From NCBI GenBank assembly GCA_003482405.1, contig DMZB01000334.1, forward strand, positions 1 through 5,618: a stretch of DNA of 5,618 nt, in the 5' to 3' direction. Below are positions 5,574 through 5,618 of this stretch, in pieces. Under the pieces are notes generated by a model. The model was not told the DNA's origin. It saw only the letters and a program-made list of their open reading frames with translations, and searched no databases. This stretch comes from Lactobacillus sp. GTDB taxonomy: Bacteria; Bacillota; Bacilli; Lactobacillales; Lactobacillaceae. Every line of letters starts with the position of its first letter. Position 1 is the stretch's first letter. Position numbers and translations under genes: made by a program.

Positions 5574-5618
5574 TATCGTGCATCCCCTTTCAACAGATGA
5601 TGACTTGTTAAGTAATTG

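Overview
The window reads as chromosomal DNA from a low-to-moderate GC Gram-positive bacterium, most likely a member of the Lactobacillaceae. The reasons are strong AAGGAG/GGAGG-type ribosome binding sites, extended -10 (TGnTATAAT-like) promoters, compact U-tailed hairpin terminators, and a gene set (NapA-type antiporter, glutathione-reductase-like flavoprotein, OpuC-type osmolyte ATPase) common in that family. The genus assignment is inference from protein character; no search was run.

Layout. The left edge (3-221, + strand) holds the last 72 codons of an unidentified gene. It converges on the minus-strand genes at a strong bidirectional terminator (277-321). Everything else is on the minus strand and is read from right to left. 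First, at the right edge, is the ATPase of a quaternary-amine/osmoprotectant ABC transporter (4548-5573), closed by a terminator at 4436-4480. Next is an 89-residue Trp-rich membrane protein of unknown function (4036-4305), with its own extended -10 promoter, a leader hairpin and a terminator (3919-3954). Last is a three-gene set: a TetR-family regulator (3097-3759), a glutathione-reductase-like FAD/NAD(P) oxidoreductase (1645-2979, start corrected to the ATG behind GGAGG) and a CPA2/NapA-type Na+/H+ antiporter (427-1599).

How the genes may work together. The flavoprotein and the antiporter are 45 bases apart and very probably co-transcribed. The TetR gene lies 117 bases upstream of the flavoprotein with no convincing terminator between them, so the three may form one transcription unit. 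The promoter in front of the TetR gene is overlaid by a 15-base near-perfect palindrome on the -10 box and abutted by a second inverted repeat, which suggests autoregulation. The combined theme is response to membrane, ionic and redox stress: osmolyte uptake, Na+/H+ exchange and a disulfide-type flavoenzyme.

I see no CRISPR array, transposase, tRNA, rRNA or phage gene. Nothing here is clearly an undescribed system. The most notable points are the TetR-flavoenzyme-antiporter set with its palindromic control region, the altered C-terminal active-site motif of the flavoenzyme, the Trp-rich small membrane protein, and the shortened, acid-tailed osmolyte ATPase.
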